Notes: generated from the sequence alone by a model not told the origin. A stretch of 64,000 bases of DNA from Myxococcales bacterium (GCA_947483555.1 CANKMW010000025.1:29372-93371); one strand, 5' to 3'. Counted from the first letter of the stretch, positions 24,774-34,126 are shown. Program-made: numbers and translations.

Positions 24774-25952
24774 CAGCAGGAAGCCGATGGCGGCGACCCC
24801 GGCCGCCAGCCAGGCCCAGGTTCGTCCCTGATCGTGCTCGATGAGCAGGCCGGCGATCGGCGGCGCCATGATCGCGGCCATCGACGACAGCGACTGGGTG
24901 AGCCCGAGGACCACGCCCTGCTCGTGACGGGCGGCGAGTTGCGTCACCAGGCTGGTGATCGTCGGCCGCACCACCGAGCCGCCGAACGCCGACAGCGCCG
25001 TCGACAGCGCCAGGACCGCGATGGTCTCGGTCAGGCCCAGCACCACGTAGCCGGCGGCCAGCGTCACGAAGCCGGCGGCGGCGATGCGGTGCTCGCCGAA
25101 GCGCGCCACCAGCCGCCCCATCAGCCCGCCCTGCACCACCAGGGCGACCATGCCGGCGCCGGCGAACGTGAAGCCGATCTCGCGCGGCGTGAAGTAGTGG
25201 CCATCCCACATCAGGTGGCGCTCGGCAAACAGCGCGAAGCCACCGGTGAACAGCGTGAAGGCGAACATGTAGACGAAGAACTGGACCAGCAGGCCGCGCA
25301 GCACCGGCCGCCGGAAGTACTCGACGTACTGGGCCCAGTCGAGGACGCCGAGCCGCTTGCCGCCCGGCAACGCGGCGTCGCCGGCGCCCGCGGTCACCGC
25401 GGCCGGCGGTAGATCGCGCGGCAACAGGAACCAGGTGCCCATGATCGACAAGCCCGACAGCGACGCCGCGGCCCAGAACGGCGCGCTGTAGCCGTAGCCG
25501 GACAGCCACGCGGTCACCGCCGGACCGACCAGGAACCCGAGACCGAACGCGATGCCGATCAAGCCGAACGCGCGGGCCCGGCGTTCCGGCGGCGTGTGAT
25601 CGGCGATGTACGCCTGCGCGACCGCGAGGTTGCCGGCGGTCAGGCCATCGAGCGCGCGACCGGCGAACACCATCCACAAGCTGGTCGCCTCGGCGAGCAT
25701 GATGAAGCCGATCAGCGTCCCGACCTGACTGATGAGCAGGATGGGGCGCCGGCCGTGCCGATCCGACAGCCGGCCGAGCACCGGGCCGGCGACCAGCTGG
25801 CAGACGGCAAACGTCGGGATGAGCAGCGACGCCACGGTGGGCGAAGCGCCGAAGCTCTCCGAGTAGATCGCCAGCAGCGGGATTACGATCGTGAGCCCGA
25901 GGACGTCGACCAGGACGATGAGGAAGATCGGGAGCAGTGGCGAACGGCGCAT
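24717..25952 (-). CDS. MFS drug/metabolite exporter (TetA-like)
   Basis: A 411-residue, 12-helix major facilitator. The start is taken at ATG 25952 (MRRSPLLPIFLIVLVDVLG); a TTG at 25979 is an alternative. The loop between helices 2 and 3 carries GRLSDRHGRRPILL, the MFS signature motif A, and helix 5 GIAFGLGFLVGPAVTAWL resembles antiporter motif C. These features place it with drug:H+ antiporters of the TetA/Bcr type. Its stop is 64 nt from the LysR-regulated lipoprotein (convergent). The MATE gene lies 37 nt upstream on the same strand, suggesting an export operon. Confidence 0.9.
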   Translation of the reverse strand: MRRSPLLPIFLIVLVDVLGLTIVIPLLAIYSESFGASPTVASLLIPTFAVCQLVAGPVLGRLSDRHGRRPILLISQVGTLIGFIMLAEATSLWMVFAGRALDGLTAGNLAVAQAYIADHTPPERRARAFGLIGIAFGLGFLVGPAVTAWLSGYGYSAPFWAAASLSGLSIMGTWFLLPRDLPPAAVTAGAGDAALPGGKRLGVLDWAQYVEYFRRPVLRGLLVQFFVYMFAFTLFTGGFALFAERHLMWDGHYFTPREIGFTFAGAGMVALVVQGGLMGRLVARFGEHRIAAAGFVTLAAGYVVLGLTETIAVLALSTALSAFGGSVVRPTITSLVTQLAARHEQGVVLGLTQSLSSMAAIMAPPIAGLLIEHDQGRTWAWLAAGVAAIGFLLAPIGTARAHRRAKDQGAG

Positions 25953-25989
25953 CGGGCGAACGGTCGTGTATACCAGCAAGCGACCGGGG

Positions 25990-27372
25990 TCAGACCAGCT
26001 CGGGCTCGCGGCCGGTCAGCTCGATGCGCCGCCACGCGCCGGAGCGGAAACGCGCGACCATGACGATCGCGAGCAGCGCCAGGTACGCGATCAGGCAGCC
26101 CATGATCGCCAGGCTGCCGCCGTCGAGGACGAAGACGACCACCAGCGACGCGGGCACGAAGCCAGCCCAGGCCAGCGTGAGGCGCGCGAACAGGCACCAG
26201 GTGGTGTCGCCGGCGGCGCGCAGCGTCTCCGCGAACGTGATCGCCGTGGCGTCGAACAGCTGCCAGGCCGCCGACAGCGCCAGCATCGGGGCGCCGATCC
26301 GCACCAGCGCCTCGGCCTGGACGCCGGACTTCGGATCGTCGTGCGCGAACAGCGACATCACCTGCTCGGGAATCATGGTGTACAGCAACCCGACCGCGAT
26401 CATCCAGCCGGCGGTCACGCCCAGCGTCAGGCGCACGATCGGCCACACCCGGTCCTTGGCGTCGGCGCCGATGCTCTGACCGGCCAGGATCGCCCCGGCG
26501 GTGGCGACGCCAAACGCCGGCATGAACGCCACCGAGTTGACCTGGATGATCACGTTGAGCGCGCCCAGCGTGGTCTTGCCGAGGTCGGCGACCGCCACGT
26601 TCATGAACAGCGCGAAGGCGCCGAACTCCATGAACCAGTTGCCACCGTTGGGCAGACCGAAGCGCAGCACGCGTCCCAGCTCGCGCCAGCTCAGCCGGGT
26701 CGGGCCGGCGCTGACCGGCGCGCCACCCCAGCGGCGCCGGAACGCCACCATGAGGTAGGCGAAGCCGATCCACGACGCGATCGACGACGCCAGCGCCGCG
26801 CCGGCGACGCCCATGGCGGGCGCGCCGAGGTGGCCCTCGATCAGGAGCCAGTTGCCGGCCACGTTGGCGACCATCGTGATCATGCCGGCGCGCATCTGCA
26901 TCTGGGTGTTGCCGAACCCGCCGTACCAGTTGCCCAGCGCCTCCATGCCCACGATCGCGCCCACCGAGGTGAGTCGGATGATCATGTAGTCGCCCATCAG
27001 GTCTTCGACCGCGGGGTCGTGATCGAGCAGCCCGAGCAGCGGACGGAGCAACGGCAAGCCGGCCAGCCCGATCAGGGCCGCGGCCAGCGCGATGGCCAGG
27101 CCGTACCACGCGTAGCGCCGGGTCTCGCCGCCGCGACCCTTGCCGACCAGCTGGGCGACGAAGCTCTGCACGATGAACACCGTGCCCATGGGCAGGATCA
27201 CCGCCGAGAACGAGTTGATGGCACCGGTCGTGGTCGCGGTCAGGGCATCCTCGCCGAGCGGCGCCACCATCAGCGCATCCGTGAATCCCACCACCGCCTG
27301 GGTCGCGCGCGCCAGCACGACCGGCCACGCCAGCGCGAGCAGCGTGCGAAGGTTGACGGTCGGCGCCGACAC
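25990..27372 (-). CDS. MATE-family multidrug efflux transporter
   Basis: A 460-residue, 12-helix exporter with start GTG 27372. The N-terminal TLLALAWPVVLARATQAVVGFTD, quoted as ALAWPVVLARATQ, and the gating-region SFVAQLVGKGRG match the DinF/NorM-type MatE pattern, and the second MatE half starts around residue 240 (FGLPNGGNWFMEFGAF). Expected role: Na+ or H+ coupled extrusion of cationic or aromatic compounds. Likely cotranscribed with the MFS gene downstream. No regulator is adjacent. Confidence 0.9.
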   Translation of the reverse strand: MSAPTVNLRTLLALAWPVVLARATQAVVGFTDALMVAPLGEDALTATTTGAINSFSAVILPMGTVFIVQSFVAQLVGKGRGGETRRYAWYGLAIALAAALIGLAGLPLLRPLLGLLDHDPAVEDLMGDYMIIRLTSVGAIVGMEALGNWYGGFGNTQMQMRAGMITMVANVAGNWLLIEGHLGAPAMGVAGAALASSIASWIGFAYLMVAFRRRWGGAPVSAGPTRLSWRELGRVLRFGLPNGGNWFMEFGAFALFMNVAVADLGKTTLGALNVIIQVNSVAFMPAFGVATAGAILAGQSIGADAKDRVWPIVRLTLGVTAGWMIAVGLLYTMIPEQVMSLFAHDDPKSGVQAEALVRIGAPMLALSAAWQLFDATAITFAETLRAAGDTTWCLFARLTLAWAGFVPASLVVVFVLDGGSLAIMGCLIAYLALLAIVMVARFRSGAWRRIELTGREPELV

Positions 27373-27475
27373 GGGCCGCGCAGCCTAGCAGGGCGTCGGT
27401 CGACCGCCAGCGCTGGTCGCCATCTTCGGCGTGGCAACAGTGATAGCGTGCCGGCACCACGAGCGCGGAGAACCC

Positions 27476-28117
27476 ATGACCATCGTGAACCGGCACCCGG
27501 GCGTAACCGTGATCGACGACCGGCGTATGCGGGCCATGATCAAGCTCACCTGGTTCGGGCTCGGCTTGCTGGTCGCGTGCGGCGGCAAGCAGCCGGCGGG
27601 CGGCGGCACGGAGGAGATGTCCGGCATGGACATGATGATGTCGAAGTCGATGAACATGTCGGACGACGACGGCTCGCAGTTCGGTCCGCTCGAGATCGGG
27701 GCCGACTGGGCGACCTACGTGAAGATGAACACCGCGCCGGTGCCCTCGGAGACCCACGGCGGCCGGCTGGTCGACACCTACGTCAATCCGCTCGGCGCCG
27801 CCGCGTACCTCGACGAGGACGCCGAGATCCCGATCGGCACCGTGCTGGTGAAGACCTCGCAGGAGCCGGATGGCACGCCGGGGCCCCTGTTCGTGATGGA
27901 GAAGAAGTCGCCGGGCTTCGATGCCGACCGCGGCGACTGGTACTACGCCATCCACTGGGCCGATCCGGCGCCGGCGTGGAAGCAGAAGCTGGGCGGACCG
28001 ATCTACTGGCGCACGCCTTCGAAGCGGGCCGCGTACTGCGTCGAGTGCCACGAGAACTACGATCGCGGGCTGGGCGGCGTGCCGGCACCACAGCGGCTCC
28101 AGTCGCTGCCGGAGTAG
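27476..28117 (+). CDS. Cytochrome P460-like lipoprotein with one haem-c site
   Basis: About 213 residues from ATG 27476 (GGAG seven bases upstream); the lipoprotein signal proper begins at 27527 (MRAMIKLTWFGLGLLVAC), which may be the real start. A Met-rich stretch (MSGMDMMMSKSMNMS) follows the lipobox and could bind copper. The domain contains HGGRLVDTYVNP, IPIGTVLVKTS, WYYAIHW and the single CVECHENYDRG motif at the C-terminus, the layout of cytochrome P460-family proteins (hydroxylamine/NO-related or detoxifying haem proteins). A divergent promoter is shared with the MATE gene (27373-27475). Confidence 0.75.
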   Translation: MTIVNRHPGVTVIDDRRMRAMIKLTWFGLGLLVACGGKQPAGGGTEEMSGMDMMMSKSMNMSDDDGSQFGPLEIGADWATYVKMNTAPVPSETHGGRLVDTYVNPLGAAAYLDEDAEIPIGTVLVKTSQEPDGTPGPLFVMEKKSPGFDADRGDWYYAIHWADPAPAWKQKLGGPIYWRTPSKRAAYCVECHENYDRGLGGVPAPQRLQSLPE

Positions 28118-28147
28118 CTGTCCAGACGCTCGAAGCGGCGCTGACAA

Positions 28148-28186
28148 CGCCGCGCGCCTGCGGTTGCACCCATCGGCGGTCTTTTT
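28148..28186 (+). terminator. Possible rho-independent terminator
   Basis: CGCCG (28148-28152) can pair with CGGCG (28174-28178) over a 21-nt loop, followed by GTCTTTTT. It lies 31 nt after the P460-like stop. The T-run is unusual for this GC-rich sequence, but the stem is short. Confidence 0.35.
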
Positions 28187-28349
28187 AGCCGCGAGATGCT
28201 TGCGCTTTTTCGGAACCGAGCGAGCGAGCTGCTGTCCATAAGCACGAGCGACGACGATGAGCCAGCCGGCTTCGACGTCGCCCGGCGCTTGGGCGCGGCC
28301 ATCGGTCGCGCCGACGGGTGCGCCCGGAAAGCCCTCGTCGGAGGACGCC

Positions 28350-30056
28350 ATGTCCACAGCTATGCCCACGTCACCTACCTCTGCTCCTGCCACTCCACCC
28401 ACCCCGCCCACCATGGCGACGCCCGCGCCCGCCGTGGAGGTGATCACCCAGCTCGGCACCTCCGTGGTGTCGATCGACCACCTCGGCGTCGGCGCCGCCC
28501 GGCGCGGCCGCGGTCGCAACTTCATGGCGCTCGGTGCGGCGCTGCTCGCCGGCTCGGCGCTCACGTTCGGTTCCGGTGTGCTCACCGCGCGCAGTGACGC
28601 CCGGGCGCTCGAGCAGTGGACCGCCGCCGGCCGCCCGGCGTGGGCGTTCCGTCCCGCGCAGCACAACGCGGGCGCAGACTTCGCCGCGCTCGGCGGCGCG
28701 TTCGTCGGCCTCGGCCTGGTGGCCACCGGCCTGCTGCGCCGCCGCGACCAGGCGCGCACCACGCTGCGCATCGGCCAGAACCACGGCGTCGACATCCCGG
28801 TCGCCGGCGCCCACGACCTCACGCTGGTCGCGGCGGACGGCGCCGGCGGGTTCCGCGCCAACCTGATGGGCCTGTCCGGCGAGGTGCGCCGCGGCGGCAA
28901 CGTGATGACGATCGAGACCCTCACCGCGGCTGGCCACACCAGCGTTCCGCTCGCGGTCGGCACGCACGTCAAGGCGTCGTTCGGGAACACCACCTTTCAC
29001 GTCCGCGGTGTCGAGACGCCGGCGCGGACGGCGGCGCCGGCGCCGTTCGTGGCCGAGCGCCAGGTGATGGCGTTCCTCGCCGCCTCGGCGGTCGTGCACC
29101 TCGGCGTGCTCGCGGTGCTCAACGCGGTGCCGCCCGAGCAGGCGACCGCGCAGACCGACCTGAACCCGGTCGAAGACACCAGCGTCATGGCGCGCCTCAA
29201 CAGCATCGAGGACCCCGATCCGCTGCCGATCGACGACAGCGACGACGACGGCGACGGCGGCGGCATGGCCAGCCAGCTCGTGGCCATGGCGCTCACCGAC
29301 GGCGCGCTCGGCACCGACCAGCCCAACGCCACCCCGGCCAAGCTGCAGGTCAAGAACCGCGACGTCGAGGCCCAGCTCGCCCGCGCGGCGGCCATCGAGG
29401 CGGCGTCGACCGCCGGTGTGCTGTCGGCGATGAACAGCCCGATCGCGGTCTTCGAGGGCGGCAGCATCGCGTCCGGCTTCGAGGACATCGACATCACCGG
29501 CGGGATCATCGATGGTGGCGGCACCGGCGCGCCGGCCGGCTCGTTCGGCTGGGGCATCAAGGGCCAGGGCCTCGGCTGCGGCACCCCCGATGGCAAGCAC
29601 TGCGAAGGCATGCGCGCCGGTCCCTACGCGACCATCGGCTGGCAGGGTCGCGACTACGCCGGTCCGTTCAGCCGCCGCCCGGGTGGCCCGGGCCGCCCCG
29701 GCGACCGGGTCGCCAAGGTGCCGACCGTGAAGCTGAGCCCGCCGATCACCTGCACCGCCAACAACCCGTGCCTCGACAAGGAGATCATCCGCCGCTACGT
29801 GAAGCGCAACCTCGAGAAGATCACGTACTGCTACGAGAAGGAGCTGCTCGCCAGCCCGAGCCTCGAGGGCACCGTGACCGTGAACTTCATCCTCAACGGC
29901 AACGGCCGGGTGATCGAGTCGAATGCGAGCGGTGTGGATGCCACGGTGTCGAGCTGCATCGCGCAGGTGGTCTCGAGCATCAAGTTCCCCAAGGTCGGCG
30001 ACGACGGCATCTACCCCATCAAGTACCCGTTCCAGCTCCGCCCGGCGGGCCGCTGA
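28350..30056 (+). CDS. Membrane protein with AgmX/PglI (TonB-like) C-terminal domain
   Basis: A 568-residue protein. The start is ATG 28350 behind GGAGG; an ATG at 28257 would add 31 residues. After a Pro/Thr-rich N-terminus come hydrophobic segments (FMALGAALLAGSALTFGSG, DFAALGGAFVGLGLVATGLL), an FHA-like or carbohydrate-binding-like beta region (TTLRIGQNHGVDIPV), and a third membrane segment (MAFLAASAVVHLGVLAVL). A long Gly-rich periplasmic stretch follows, then the C-terminal domain (IRRYVKRNLEKITYCYEKE, GTVTVNFILNGNGRVIESNA, CIAQVVSSIKFPKV) characteristic of AgmX/PglI proteins of myxobacteria. A role in envelope energy transduction or gliding-type machinery is inferred; the family is seldom characterised. 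Confidence 0.85.
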   Translation: MSTAMPTSPTSAPATPPTPPTMATPAPAVEVITQLGTSVVSIDHLGVGAARRGRGRNFMALGAALLAGSALTFGSGVLTARSDARALEQWTAAGRPAWAFRPAQHNAGADFAALGGAFVGLGLVATGLLRRRDQARTTLRIGQNHGVDIPVAGAHDLTLVAADGAGGFRANLMGLSGEVRRGGNVMTIETLTAAGHTSVPLAVGTHVKASFGNTTFHVRGVETPARTAAPAPFVAERQVMAFLAASAVVHLGVLAVLNAVPPEQATAQTDLNPVEDTSVMARLNSIEDPDPLPIDDSDDDGDGGGMASQLVAMALTDGALGTDQPNATPAKLQVKNRDVEAQLARAAAIEAASTAGVLSAMNSPIAVFEGGSIASGFEDIDITGGIIDGGGTGAPAGSFGWGIKGQGLGCGTPDGKHCEGMRAGPYATIGWQGRDYAGPFSRRPGGPGRPGDRVAKVPTVKLSPPITCTANNPCLDKEIIRRYVKRNLEKITYCYEKELLASPSLEGTVTVNFILNGNGRVIESNASGVDATVSSCIAQVVSSIKFPKVGDDGIYPIKYPFQLRPAGR

Positions 30057-30188
30057 ACGGCAGCGAGTGGTGAGCGACGAGCGGCAGGGCGACCTGCCGC
30101 TCGCGGCATTTAACCCGTCGACTTGCCGCCGCCGCGCCATGATAGCGTCGCAGGCTGTGGTGTTGATCCGCTCGAGCGACAGGCCCAC

Positions 30189-32048
30189 ATGAGGACTCCA
30201 CGATCCGGCGCTGGCGACGTCGATGATGGCGACGGCTCGGCGGCTGGCACGGGTTCGCCAGGGAAGCGGACGCGCACCTCGACGCTGCCCGCCGACGCCG
30301 GTCCGGCCGGCAGCTACAGCGAGCCGTTCGGCCCGGTCGACGTCGACGCCGACGCCGAGGTCGACGTCGACACCGAAGGCGCGGTCGCAGACGACCCGTT
30401 CCGCGTCCATCTGATCGGTGGTGGCGCCGGCTTCGCGCCGACCGCCACCAGCGCGGCCGCCGCGCCGACCGGGCTCGGGATGCGCAAGCCGGCCCGCGCC
30501 GGCGGTCGCGGCGGCCTCGATCTCCGGCTGCCCGAGCAGGACCCGCTGACGCCGCGCATGGAGCGCTTCCGCGCCGCGCTGGTCCGCCGCGATCGCGCCG
30601 CCGCCGAGACCGAGTGGATGGTGGCCAGCTCCGCGGAGCGGAACGCGTTCGCGGCCTCGCCGTCGATCGAGCTCGAGCTCGGCTGGGTGCTCGACACCAT
30701 GGGCATCGGCCTGATGATGGTCATGGGCCAGACCGGGCTCGACTTCGGTCCCCGCCCCGGACTGGCGGCGCGGGTCCTGGCGGTCATGATGCCGCTGTGG
30801 CTCGACAGCATGGCGATCCACGGCCTGGTCGACAGCTTCGTGGTCACGCTGCCACCGCGCTGGGAGATCGACGCCCGCACCCAGCCGATCTTCGACCGCC
30901 TGATGAAAGGGTCCAACAGCCTCGAGGCCGGTCGGGCCTTGTTCGAGCGCATGTACACCAAGCTGGCGGACACCTCGTACGACTCGACCACGATCCACAC
31001 TCGGCCCTGGACCCGACCGTGGATCGATCGGCTGTACCAGGCGGTGTCGACCCACCTGCCGCTGAGCCACATCCGGGCCGTCGACGCCTTCCACATCGGC
31101 TACGAATACAAGGACAAGGCCAGCGACGCCGCGTTCAAGCCGCTCGAGTTCGGCTGGTGGAGCGGCAGCAACGTCGTCCTCAACGAGGGCTCCGCGAACA
31201 CCGGCGGTAGCCGCACGCATGACATGAGCGGCGGCGGCAACGCCCATACCGATGCCGCGACTGGCAAGGCCGCCGACCAGGGCGAGCTCTCCCACTTCGA
31301 TGGCAGCGCACTCCACGAGGTCGGCCACGCCGCCGGCGCCCGCATGGGCGGCAACGCCTGGACCGATGGCTTCGCCTTCGCGTCGTGGAAGACCGGGCTC
31401 GACGCCGATCCGTGGTCGAAGGAGCTGTGGGGCGACGACGCCACGCTCACCGCCCGGGCCCGGATCAAGTCGGGGACCGACGACCTGCCATCAGCGGCCT
31501 CGGTCCGGCTCCACATGGCCCACAGCTTCGATGGCAACGGCGTGCTGATCCCGGGCTGGGACGAGCTCCGCCTGAATGCGCTGATCGACCTCTATTACGA
31601 CGATCAGCCGCTGACCCGGTACTGGAAGAAGGCCAAGGGCGATCACGACCACAGCTACAACTTTCCGGGGACCAACAACTACGGCAAGGACGGCAAGAAC
31701 GTCTACGTCTGGCTCAGCCGCAGCAGCAGCGGCTTCTCGCGCTACAGCCAGGACGCCCACGAGCAGAAGGTCAGCTGGTACTCGCTGGCGTCGCCCCACG
31801 AGTGGTTCGCCGAGCAGTACGCGCACTATCACCGCGTCACGCCGCGCGGGGCCGGCATGGAGGACCAGACCCGGCGCAAGCTCGACGAGATCAGCGCCGT
31901 CGAGTTCCCCGACGCCAGCGCGCCGCCGAAGGCGCCGGCCGCCACGCCGGCTGCGACGCCAGCCGCGACGACGGACGATGGCACCGTCGGCACCACGCCG
32001 GCGCCGCCGAAGGCCGTGGGCCACCGGCTGCCGTTCCCATGGTTCTGA
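30189..32048 (+). CDS. Predicted zinc metallopeptidase (HEVGH), no signal peptide, possible eCIS-type cargo leader
   Basis: A 619-residue protein. The N-terminus (about 1-140) is low-complexity Gly/Asp/Ala with SPGKRTRTSTLP near residue 20, resembling the leader common in myxobacterial and actinobacterial DUF4157-type proteins linked to extracellular contractile injection systems (inference). There is no signal peptide. SALHEVGHAAGARMG gives the zinc motif HEVGH at residues 376-380, and SPHEWFAEQYAHY about 155 residues later may supply the third ligand and substrate cleft, as in gluzincin-type toxins. The C-terminus is a Pro/Ala/Thr repeat (PAATPAATPAATTD). No chaperone or immunity gene is recognised. 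The stop overlaps the start of the next lipoprotein (TGATG). Confidence 0.75.
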   Translation: MRTPRSGAGDVDDGDGSAAGTGSPGKRTRTSTLPADAGPAGSYSEPFGPVDVDADAEVDVDTEGAVADDPFRVHLIGGGAGFAPTATSAAAAPTGLGMRKPARAGGRGGLDLRLPEQDPLTPRMERFRAALVRRDRAAAETEWMVASSAERNAFAASPSIELELGWVLDTMGIGLMMVMGQTGLDFGPRPGLAARVLAVMMPLWLDSMAIHGLVDSFVVTLPPRWEIDARTQPIFDRLMKGSNSLEAGRALFERMYTKLADTSYDSTTIHTRPWTRPWIDRLYQAVSTHLPLSHIRAVDAFHIGYEYKDKASDAAFKPLEFGWWSGSNVVLNEGSANTGGSRTHDMSGGGNAHTDAATGKAADQGELSHFDGSALHEVGHAAGARMGGNAWTDGFAFASWKTGLDADPWSKELWGDDATLTARARIKSGTDDLPSAASVRLHMAHSFDGNGVLIPGWDELRLNALIDLYYDDQPLTRYWKKAKGDHDHSYNFPGTNNYGKDGKNVYVWLSRSSSGFSRYSQDAHEQKVSWYSLASPHEWFAEQYAHYHRVTPRGAGMEDQTRRKLDEISAVEFPDASAPPKAPAATPAATPAATTDDGTVGTTPAPPKAVGHRLPFPWF

Positions 32049-32719
32049 TGTCCTGGCCTCGCTGGGCCCTCGCCTGCATCGTCGTGGCCGCGCCTGGCTG
32101 CGGACCCCGGAGCCGACCCGTGCCCACCACCACCGCCCCGACCGCCGCGACCGCCGACGACCAGCGTCAGTGGGACGACGCCCGCCTCGTCGTCGAGCGC
32201 CATATCCAGGACCACGAGCGCTGGCTGGCCGCGGCCACCAGCCGCGAGCCTCGCCGGGGGGCGCCGTTCCTGTTCGTGGCCCGGCCGTCGCGGTTTCCAG
32301 TGCTGGTCCACCGCGGCGCGGTGGTGGTCGCCAAGGGCCTCGCGCCGCTGCGCGGCTACCTCGACGACAGCGGGGTGATCGCGCGGCGATCGGTCGACGT
32401 CGAGGACCTGCGGCTGTTGCTCGACGTGTTCGCCGCGGCACCGCCGGCGGTGCCAGCCGGCGACAACGACCACTACCTCAGCCCGGAGAACGACGGCCAC
32501 CCCGGTCTCGCGCCGCGCCTCGACTTCACCACCAGCGGCGCCGAGCTGTCGTTGTTCTACGTCGCCGGCGGTGGTGGTGGGGCTGCCGATCCGTCCCGGA
32601 CCCCGATCGGGCAATGGATCCTGACGATCGCGCCCGACCGCGAGTTGCGGTGGAGCCGCCGCAGCCGGACCTTCGACCTGACCAGTGGCCAGTTCGTCGA
32701 TGTCGATCACCCGCGCTGA
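32048..32719 (+). CDS. Lipoprotein of unknown function, coupled to the metallopeptidase
   Basis: A 223-residue lipoprotein (ACIVVAAPGC, Cys about 17). The start ATG 32048 shares bases with the upstream stop (TGATG), so it is translated with the metallopeptidase. Not recognised; strands such as FLFVARPSRFPVLVHRGAVVVAK and ELSLFYVAGGGGGAADPS and an RSVDVEDLRLLLDVF helix are visible. It could be an inhibitor or surface partner of the upstream peptidase, but this is only suggested by the coupling. The last 20 bp overlap the CpXC gene. Confidence 0.7.
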   Translation: MSWPRWALACIVVAAPGCGPRSRPVPTTTAPTAATADDQRQWDDARLVVERHIQDHERWLAAATSREPRRGAPFLFVARPSRFPVLVHRGAVVVAKGLAPLRGYLDDSGVIARRSVDVEDLRLLLDVFAAAPPAVPAGDNDHYLSPENDGHPGLAPRLDFTTSGAELSLFYVAGGGGGAADPSRTPIGQWILTIAPDRELRWSRRSRTFDLTSGQFVDVDHPR

Positions 32720-33392
32720 CACCATCACGTGCCGGTGCGGCGCGGCCCAGACGGTCGAGGTCGTCGAGAGCCTCAACGCCGTTCGCCATCCCCACCTGCG
32801 GGCGCGCGTCCTCGATCGCACGCTGCACGCCTACCCGTGCCCAGCCTGCGGCGCGATCTCGATCGTCGAGGCCGCCTTCCTGTTCGTCGACCTCGAGCGC
32901 GGCCAGTTGCTCGGCGTCCACCCGGCCGGCTCCCGCGGTGACGCCGATCGCCTGGGCCGCGAGCTGGTCACGATCTTCGAGCAGCGGCTGCGCGACCACG
33001 CCCCGGCCTTCGTGCGCGCCCGGGCCCGCGACTGTTTGGTCCGGATCTGCTTCGGCGCCGAGGAGCTGCGCGAGAAGCTGGTCGCCGACGACGCCGGCGT
33101 CGACGATCTCGCGCTCGAGGCCGCCAAGGCCGATCTGCTGGCCACCACCCCGACGCTGGGCGCGGCTGGCGTCGTGACCTTGGTGCTCGACGAGGTGCGC
33201 GACGACCGGTTGGTCTTGATCGCGCTCGGCCTCGACGGCCGCCCGCACGCCGCGGTGCTCGAGGTCGAGCGCCGGCACGTCGACGAGCTGGCCGGCCGCC
33301 ACGCCGAGATCCTGGCCCGTCTGCCCGCGCTGGCCGCCGGCCCCCACGTCAGCCTGCTGCGGCTCGGGATGGTCGTGCCCGGGCGCGAGTAG
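32700..33392 (+). CDS. CpXC-domain zinc protein
   Basis: A 230-residue cytoplasmic protein. The start is ATG 32700 inside the previous gene (20-bp overlap). Two Cys pairs, ITCRCGAAQ and YPCPACGAI, set about 35 residues apart, match the CpXC domain, a zinc-ribbon-like module found in stress or poorly characterised proteins. The rest is helical with DDAGVDDLALEAAKADLLA. Third gene of the metallopeptidase unit (30189-33392). Function unknown. Confidence 0.75.
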   Translation: MSITRADTITCRCGAAQTVEVVESLNAVRHPHLRARVLDRTLHAYPCPACGAISIVEAAFLFVDLERGQLLGVHPAGSRGDADRLGRELVTIFEQRLRDHAPAFVRARARDCLVRICFGAEELREKLVADDAGVDDLALEAAKADLLATTPTLGAAGVVTLVLDEVRDDRLVLIALGLDGRPHAAVLEVERRHVDELAGRHAEILARLPALAAGPHVSLLRLGMVVPGRE

Positions 33393-33413
33393 CGCCCCGA
33401 ACCCGCCGATGCG

Positions 33414-33893
33414 CTACCGCGCCGCTGGCAGCGGCCAGGTGGCGCCGGCGGCGCGCAGCACCGGCATCCCGTCGGCCTCGTCGACGCGCTCGAGGGCGAC
33501 CTGCTGGGCGGCGGTGGTGAAGCGGGCCCGCAGCGTGCCGTCGCGTACCCGGCAGCGCAGGCCGTCGTCGGTGGCGACGCGCAACGTGGCGTAGTCGAGC
33601 TCCTCGGTGGTGCCGTCGTCGAGCGACAGCTCGAGGCGGTCGCCTCGCCAGCGGGCGGCGATGGCGCGCAGGTGCGCGTCGGCGACGTCGATGTAGGCGT
33701 AGCGCAGCTCGTCGAGGCGAACCACGTCGCGGCCGTCGTCGCGCACGTCGAGCCAGCGCAGGATGGCCTGGCGCAGCCGCGGGTGCGTGACTTGCTGGCC
33801 CTGGTGCCACAGCGTGCCGGCGGCGTCGAGCGACAGCCCGATGGTGCGGAAGCCCTCGATCTGCTCGGCGGTGAAGCGGGGCTCGTCCGCCAC
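33414..33893 (-). CDS. DUF1285-like small protein
   Basis: A 159-residue protein whose first half (LDAAGTLWHQGQQVTHPRLR, then LRWLDVRDDGRDVVRLDELR and YAYIDVADAHLRAI) resembles DUF1285-type proteins of unknown function, conserved in proteobacteria. The C-terminal half is a beta-rich repeat of that pattern (LDDGTTEELDYATLRVATDDG). No signal peptide. Convergent with the CpXC gene and 8 nt downstream of the DUF465 gene on the same strand. The family assignment is tentative. Confidence 0.7.
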   Translation of the reverse strand: MADEPRFTAEQIEGFRTIGLSLDAAGTLWHQGQQVTHPRLRQAILRWLDVRDDGRDVVRLDELRYAYIDVADAHLRAIAARWRGDRLELSLDDGTTEELDYATLRVATDDGLRCRVRDGTLRARFTTAAQQVALERVDEADGMPVLRAAGATWPLPAAR

Positions 33894-33901
33894 CCGCGCG
33901 C

Positions 33902-34126
33902 CTACGCTGACGCCAGCACGCGCAGGCGCTCGAGGCGGTCCTTGGCGCGCAGCTTCTGCTTCTTGAGCCGCGCGTACTCGACCTGCTCGGTCGAGGTCAG
34001 GAAGCGTTGGGTGTCCAGGGTTCTCAGCCGCTCGTCGAGGCGGCGATGTTCTTCGATCAGGGCGGCGACCATCTCGTCTCGAGAGTCAGCGGCGAGTGCC
34101 TTCACGAAGTCCTCCGGCCAGTCCAC
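33902..34126 (-). CDS. DUF465/YdcH-family small coiled-coil protein
   Basis: A 74-residue protein consisting of two helices. EEHRRLDERLRTLDTQRF and EYARLKKQKLRAKDRLERL carry the L-K-K-x-K-L-x-x-K-D pattern diagnostic of the YdcH/DUF465 family, found in many proteobacteria and of unknown function. Close spacing to the DUF1285-like gene suggests a small operon. Confidence 0.85.
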   Translation of the reverse strand: MDWPEDFVKALAADSRDEMVAALIEEHRRLDERLRTLDTQRFLTSTEQVEYARLKKQKLRAKDRLERLRVLASA

